A stretch of 64,000 nt of DNA from Xanthomonas cassavae CFBP 4642 (lineage in GTDB: Bacteria; Pseudomonadota; Gammaproteobacteria; Xanthomonadales; Xanthomonadaceae): positions 3,516,447 to 3,580,446 of the forward strand of contig NZ_CM002139.1 of NCBI RefSeq assembly GCF_000454545.1. The letters run 5' to 3'. Of this stretch, positions 60,313 to 64,000 are shown piece by piece. Position 1 is the stretch's first letter; each line of letters opens with the position of its first letter. The notes beneath the pieces were generated by a model. It saw only the letters and a program-made list of their open reading frames with translations. It did not search any database and was not told where the DNA came from. Position numbers and translations under genes: made by a program.

Positions 60313-61105
60313 TCAGGACATCCGGCGGCGCCGTTGGCGCCAGCGCCAGGCTGGCAGCGCCAGCCAGCCGAGCACTGCGGCAACCACGCCCACCGGCAGC
60401 AGCGCCGCCACCGCACGAATCACGAATGCCACGCTGGCCGCGAACACCTGGCCGAACTCTGCTGCCGCCTCGGCGATCTCGCCCCTGCCCTGATCGCCCC
60501 CGGTACTACTGAAGTGCAGCATCAGCAACTGGGTGCGCACGCGACGTTGCTGTTGCGCCGCGTCCTGCTGGGTCTGTTGCGCCTCGGCCTCGATGTCGGC
60601 CAGGCGCTTGGATACCCGCCAGCAGGTCGCCCACTGCCAGATCACGGCGTTGCTGCAGCTCCAGCAGCCGCGCGTGTTCCTTCTGCAGCCGCGCCTGCGC
60701 CAGCCCAGTATCGGCAATCTGCTGGGCCAGATCCTCGGCGCGCGTGCTGCGCGCGGCCACATCCCCGTGCTGGCCGGCCAGTTGCACCATCGGTTCAACG
60801 CCCTCGGGCACCAGCCGCACGCTGACGCTACCGCCAGGATCGCGCCCGCCATTCTGCTCCACCGTCAGCAGTGCGCAGGTGCCGTATTGCGCGTTCTGGC
60901 AGGCGCTACGCACCGCGGTGATGCGCTCGCCGATCTGATCGGCAGGCAGTTCGATGCGGACATCGTGTTCATAGGCCAGTGCCGCACCGGAGGGAACCGG
61001 CGCCGGCGGTGCCGCAGCGCCGCCATCCGCAGCCATGTCGCCCTGCGGCCGCGCGCAGCCCGCCACCATCCACCCGATCAGCAACAGCGCCGCATACCGC
61101 GGCAT
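60313..61105 (-). pseudogene. DUF4349-like membrane lipoprotein gene, frameshifted
   Basis: Read from ATG 61105, it begins with a signal and lipobox-like VAGC, then an alanine/proline-rich part, a DUF4349-like domain (HDVRIELPADQIGERITAVR, SVSVRLVPEGVEPMVQLAGQ) and a coiled coil (DLAQQIADTGLAQARLQKEH). At 60615-60617 there is one C too many (CCC). The frame DLLAG is lost, and the expected continuation (VSKRLADIEAEAQQTQQDAA, two membrane helices, basic end RRRRMS) is in the next frame and stops at 60313. The intact form would be about 263 residues. As sequenced, the product ends in a nonsense tail at 60506. Confidence 0.8.
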
Positions 61106-61113
61106 GCCGGGCC

Positions 61114-61470
61114 TCACAGGCGGGCCCCATCGACCTTCTGCACGCTCAGCGTGGACAGATCCAGGTCGGGAATGCAGCGCACGTTGACGGCGACATTGGC
61201 TTCCCCGGTCTTGGGGTTGGCGCCCTCGCTGAACGGCGCAATGCCGCACGCTGCGCAGTAGTGATGCGCAATATGCTGCCGATTGAAGCGATAGCTGCCC
61301 AACTCCTGCGCGACCGCGTGCAGCTGCAACTGTGAGCGCGCGCCAAACCACAGCAGCCCGCCGCGACGGCGGCACAACGAGCAGTTGCAATCGTAGACTT
61401 CGGTGATCGGCACATCGGTTTCGAGCTCGAACGCGATGCGTCCGCAATGACAGCTGCCGGCGTACTGCAT
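61114..61470 (-). CDS. GFA family (glutathione-dependent formaldehyde-activating-like) protein
   Basis: A 118-residue zinc protein of the GFA/CENP-V fold. The zinc-binding cysteines are in GSCHCGRIAF (C7, C9), DCNCSLC (C28, C30, C33) and YCAACGI. The function is only inferred; family members include the formaldehyde-glutathione enzyme Gfa and uncharacterised proteins. AAGGAG lies eight bases before ATG 61470. It is eight bases upstream of the frameshifted DUF4349-like gene on the same strand. Confidence 0.9.
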   Translation of the reverse strand: MQYAGSCHCGRIAFELETDVPITEVYDCNCSLCRRRGGLLWFGARSQLQLHAVAQELGSYRFNRQHIAHHYCAACGIAPFSEGANPKTGEANVAVNVRCIPDLDLSTLSVQKVDGARL

Positions 61471-61703
61471 GGGTTTGCTCCTTGGAAAAGGATGCGATTG
61501 GGACATGACTCAGGAACCATGGACCGTTGTCAATGCACCACCGGCCCTGGGTGAGGCCAGCTGCAGTGCCGCTGCGGCAACAGCATGCGGTCGCGCCCGC
61601 CTGATCGGGTCGGGGACTGCTCGGTGGCCACTCTAAACCAATGGCGGATGCGAACGGGCGCACAGATCCCTATGCTGGCGGTTTGCTCTTACCAGGATCC
61701 ACG

Positions 61704-63512
61704 ATGCGTCAACGCCTGCTTGTGCTCGCCCTGCTTGCCGGCCTCGGTGCCTGCCAGCAACAGCCCGAATCTCCGCGCACCGATGCCACTCCCGCTGCCG
61801 GCGCGCAGGATGGACAGACCCCGGATACGCGGTTTGCCGCGCTGTCCAAGCGTGCACTCGGCACCTGGATGCAGCTGTCGCCGGTCACTGCCACGCAGAC
61901 TGGCGACCACCGCTTCGATGCGCAGATCGACGACCTCAGCGACGGTGGCCGCGAGCGCGGCCTGGAAGCCAACAAGACCTTGCTGACCGAACTGGACGCG
62001 GTCGATGTTGCCAAGCTCTCGCGCGAGAACCAGGTGGACGCCGCCATCCTGCGCAATCAGCTGCAATCGGAGATCTGGAATACCGAGGTGCTGCAGAGCT
62101 GGGCCTGGGATCCGCAGGTCTATAACAGCCTGGCCGGCAGCGCCCTGTACGGGCTGATGGCGCGCGAATTCGCACCGCTGCCCGAGCGCCTGAGCGCCGC
62201 TACCCAACGCATGGAAAAGATTCCCAGCATCTTTGCGCAGGCGCGTGCCAACCTGGACCCGGCACGCGTGCCGAAGATCCATGCAGAGACGGTGGCCAAG
62301 CAGAACCAGGGCATCCTCAGCATCGTCGATACCTTCATCGCGCCCAACATCAGCCAGCTGGGCCCGATCGAAGCGGCGCGCGCCCAAGCGGCCATCGACA
62401 ACCTGAAGAAGGCCGTCGCCGAGCAGCAGACCTGGCTGGACACCGTGCTGGTGCCCAACGCCAAGGGCGACTTCCGGGTCGGAGCAGACAAGTACGACCA
62501 GAAGCTGAAGTTCGCGCTGCTGTCGTCGCTGTCGCGTGCAGACATCAAGCGCCGTGCCGAGTCCGAACTCAAGCGCGTGCGGGGCGAGATGTACGGCATT
62601 GCGCGCACCGTGCTCAAGGACAAGCCCGGCGCTCCCAAGCTGCCCGAATCGCCCAACGACGAGCAGCAGCAGGCCGCGATCGAGGCGGCGCTGGAACTGG
62701 CCTACGCCGACAAGCCCGCGCGCGACAAGGTGGTTGACGAAGCCAAGGCGGCGCTGGCGCAGTCCACCGAATTCGTGCGCCAGAAGGATTTGATGACGCT
62801 GCCCGATTCGCCGGTGGACATCATCCTGATGCCGGAATTCCAGCGTGGCGTGGCAGTGGCCTATTGCGATTCGCCCGGCCCGCTCGACAAGAACCTGAAG
62901 ACCTTCTACGCGGTGTCGCCGATTCCCGACGACTGGAACGACAAGCAGGTCGACTCGTTCCTGCGCGAATACAACACCCGCATGATCCACCTGCTGAGCA
63001 TCCATGAAGGCACGCCGGGCCATTACCTGGAAGGCTGGCATTCGGCCAAGTTCCCCTCCACGCTGCGTGCGGTGCTGCGCTCGGGCATGTTCGCCGAGGG
63101 CTGGGCGGTATACACCGAGCGCATGATGCAGGAACAGGGCTATCTGGATAACGACCCGCTGTTCCACCTGGTGCAGTTGAAGTTCTACCTGCGTACCATC
63201 GCCAATGCCATCCTCGACCAGGGCGTGCATGTGGACGGCTGGGATCGCGACAAGGCGATGCACCTGATGACTCACGACACCTTCCAGCAGGAAAGCGAGG
63301 CCTCCGGTAAATGGGTGCGCGCACAGCTGTCGTCGGCACAGCTGCCGACCTACTTCGTCGGCGTGCAGGAGCATCTGGATACGCGCAAGGCGGTGCAGGA
63401 GAAGCTGGGCAAAGACTTCAACCTGAAGGCCTACCACGACAAGATGCTGTCCTATGGTGCGCCGCCGGTGCGCTTCGCGCGCGAACTGATGCTGGATCAG
63501 CCGATCGAGTGA
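61704..63512 (+). CDS. DUF885 family metallopeptidase-like lipoprotein
   Basis: A 602-residue lipoprotein with lipobox LGAC after a leucine-rich signal. ATG 61704 is preceded by AGGA. DUF885 signatures include the HEGTPGHY zinc-type motif (H434, E435, H440) with a downstream Glu in FAEGWAVYTERMM. The family is related to M32/gluzincin peptidases and is common in xanthomonads; substrates are unknown. It is followed by a long repeat region. Confidence 0.92.
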   Translation: MRQRLLVLALLAGLGACQQQPESPRTDATPAAGAQDGQTPDTRFAALSKRALGTWMQLSPVTATQTGDHRFDAQIDDLSDGGRERGLEANKTLLTELDAVDVAKLSRENQVDAAILRNQLQSEIWNTEVLQSWAWDPQVYNSLAGSALYGLMAREFAPLPERLSAATQRMEKIPSIFAQARANLDPARVPKIHAETVAKQNQGILSIVDTFIAPNISQLGPIEAARAQAAIDNLKKAVAEQQTWLDTVLVPNAKGDFRVGADKYDQKLKFALLSSLSRADIKRRAESELKRVRGEMYGIARTVLKDKPGAPKLPESPNDEQQQAAIEAALELAYADKPARDKVVDEAKAALAQSTEFVRQKDLMTLPDSPVDIILMPEFQRGVAVAYCDSPGPLDKNLKTFYAVSPIPDDWNDKQVDSFLREYNTRMIHLLSIHEGTPGHYLEGWHSAKFPSTLRAVLRSGMFAEGWAVYTERMMQEQGYLDNDPLFHLVQLKFYLRTIANAILDQGVHVDGWDRDKAMHLMTHDTFQQESEASGKWVRAQLSSAQLPTYFVGVQEHLDTRKAVQEKLGKDFNLKAYHDKMLSYGAPPVRFARELMLDQPIE

Positions 63513-63886
63513 TGAATCCCCTTTTCCCATCAGGACATTGTCCCCCTTCATGGGGGAGAAGCTGCCCCGCAGGGGCGGATGAGGTACGGACGAAACCTCG
63601 TGTGGCACAACTGACGAGTGGCTTCGCCCCGTACCCTCACCCCAACCCCTCTCCCGTCGGGAGAGGGGCTTGCCGCTGCAGGCGAACGAAGGACTGCAGT
63701 TCTTCCTTCTCCCGCGCGCGGGAGAAGGTGCCCCGCAAGGGCGGATGAGGGGCGCCTTGCGAAGTTGTCACCGCCTGCGCGGTCCAACGTGTCGCCACAT
63801 GCCTCCAGAGGACACACCAAGTGGCTTCGCCCCGTACCCTCGCCCCAACCCCTCTCCTGCAGGAGAGGGGCTTGCGTCATTGCTTA
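63513..63886. repeat. Imperfectly duplicated intergenic repeat (CCCTCACCCCAACCCCTCTCC type)
   Basis: GTGGCTTCGCCCCGTACCCT followed by CACCCCAACCCCTCTCC and a CGGGAGAGGGG hairpin occurs near 63616-63672 and again near 63820-63873, about 204 bases apart. GAGAAG-TGCCCCGCA-GGGCGGATGAGG also occurs twice (63556 and 63722 regions). The family recurs at 10797-10824. No gene is seen in this stretch. Confidence 0.8.
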
Positions 63887-64000
63887 TGGAAACTCTGAAC
63901 AACTCCCCCTGATCCTGCGACAATCGCACAGAGGCACCAGGACGATGACGATGCAACTGACCTTCGGCGACGCGGAGTACAACAGCAAGCGCAAGCGGAC
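63887..64000 (+). mobile_element. IS5-family insertion sequence, left end
   Basis: An IS begins near 63888 (GGAAACTCTGAACAACTCCC is a plausible terminal inverted repeat) and runs off the right edge. The right end is outside the window, so neither the repeats nor the target duplication can be checked. Confidence 0.7.
63945..64000 (+). CDS. IS5-family transposase, N-terminal fragment
   Basis: The first 18 codons of a transposase (MTMQLTFGDAEYNSKRKR). The pattern QLTFxDxEYxxKRKxT is the start of IS5-group transposases. The remainder (DDE domain) is right of the window. The CDS starts about 57 bases inside the presumed IS left end, as usual for the group. Confidence 0.85.
   Translation, partial: MTMQLTFGDAEYNSKRKR

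Overview
The window is GC-rich, densely coded chromosomal DNA. It most resembles Xanthomonas or a close relative in the Xanthomonadaceae. The evidence is Oar-like TonB-dependent receptors, tandem M13 peptidase lipoproteins, GTAG-type REP palindromes, tandem GGGATT-type intergenic repeats, a CRP/Clp-type operator, and the housekeeping run leuS-lptE-holA-nadD-rsfS-rlmH-maf-rng-yhdP-tldD. The genus is inferred from gene content, not from a database search.

Layout. 1-2.3 kb: the 3' end of a TonB-dependent receptor and a phytoene-dehydrogenase-like oxidoreductase. 2.5-9.3 kb: three M13 peptidase paralogues in a row, of which one is intact, one is broken by a stop plus a frameshift, and one has lost a zinc ligand (HExxR). 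9.3-15.6 kb (mostly minus strand): REP elements, rhomboid protease, alkyltransferase-like protein, the dadA-type/gor pair with overlapping ends, a DUF418 membrane protein and slyD. 15.6-17.1 kb: two NlpC/P60 hydrolases separated by a perfect TGTGA-N6-TCACA site. 17.2-24 kb: methyltransferase, dicarboxylate symporter, lipoprotein alkaline phosphatase, then tilS, xseB, ispA. 24.8-26.3 kb: an M35 secreted metalloprotease and a DUF4870 protein. 26.6-31.1 kb: pmbA/tldE, yjgA (darP), tldD and a DUF6065 protein.

31.3-52.5 kb is a minus-strand cell-envelope, RNA and replication backbone: leuS, lptE, holA, nadD, rsfS, J-domain gene, rlmH, maf, rng, yhdP. Two plus-strand blocks interrupt it. One is a DUF839/PhoX-type phosphatase. 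The other is a SIMPL protein, a TonB-dependent receptor and a tonB-like gene with an in-frame amber codon near its end. 52.5-63.5 kb: DUF998, cnoX, a 185-bp tandem REP array, DUF4442 thioesterase, DUF378, cyclophilin, a divergent DMT exporter/LysR pair, a DUF2867 protein, a small acidic protein, a frameshifted membrane lipoprotein, a GFA-family protein and a DUF885 peptidase-like lipoprotein. The right edge enters an IS5-family transposase.

A recurring theme is gene decay and repeat invasion. At least four genes carry stops or frameshifts (M13 copy 2, tonB-like, J-domain, DUF4349-like). Tandem repeats sit in or beside nadD, yjgA, yhdP and pmbA. I found no CRISPR array, no complete prophage and no convincing tRNA or rRNA. 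The clearest unusual items are the degenerating M13 trio, the repeat-encoded N-terminal extension of NadD, the amber-truncated TonB and the 185-bp REP array.
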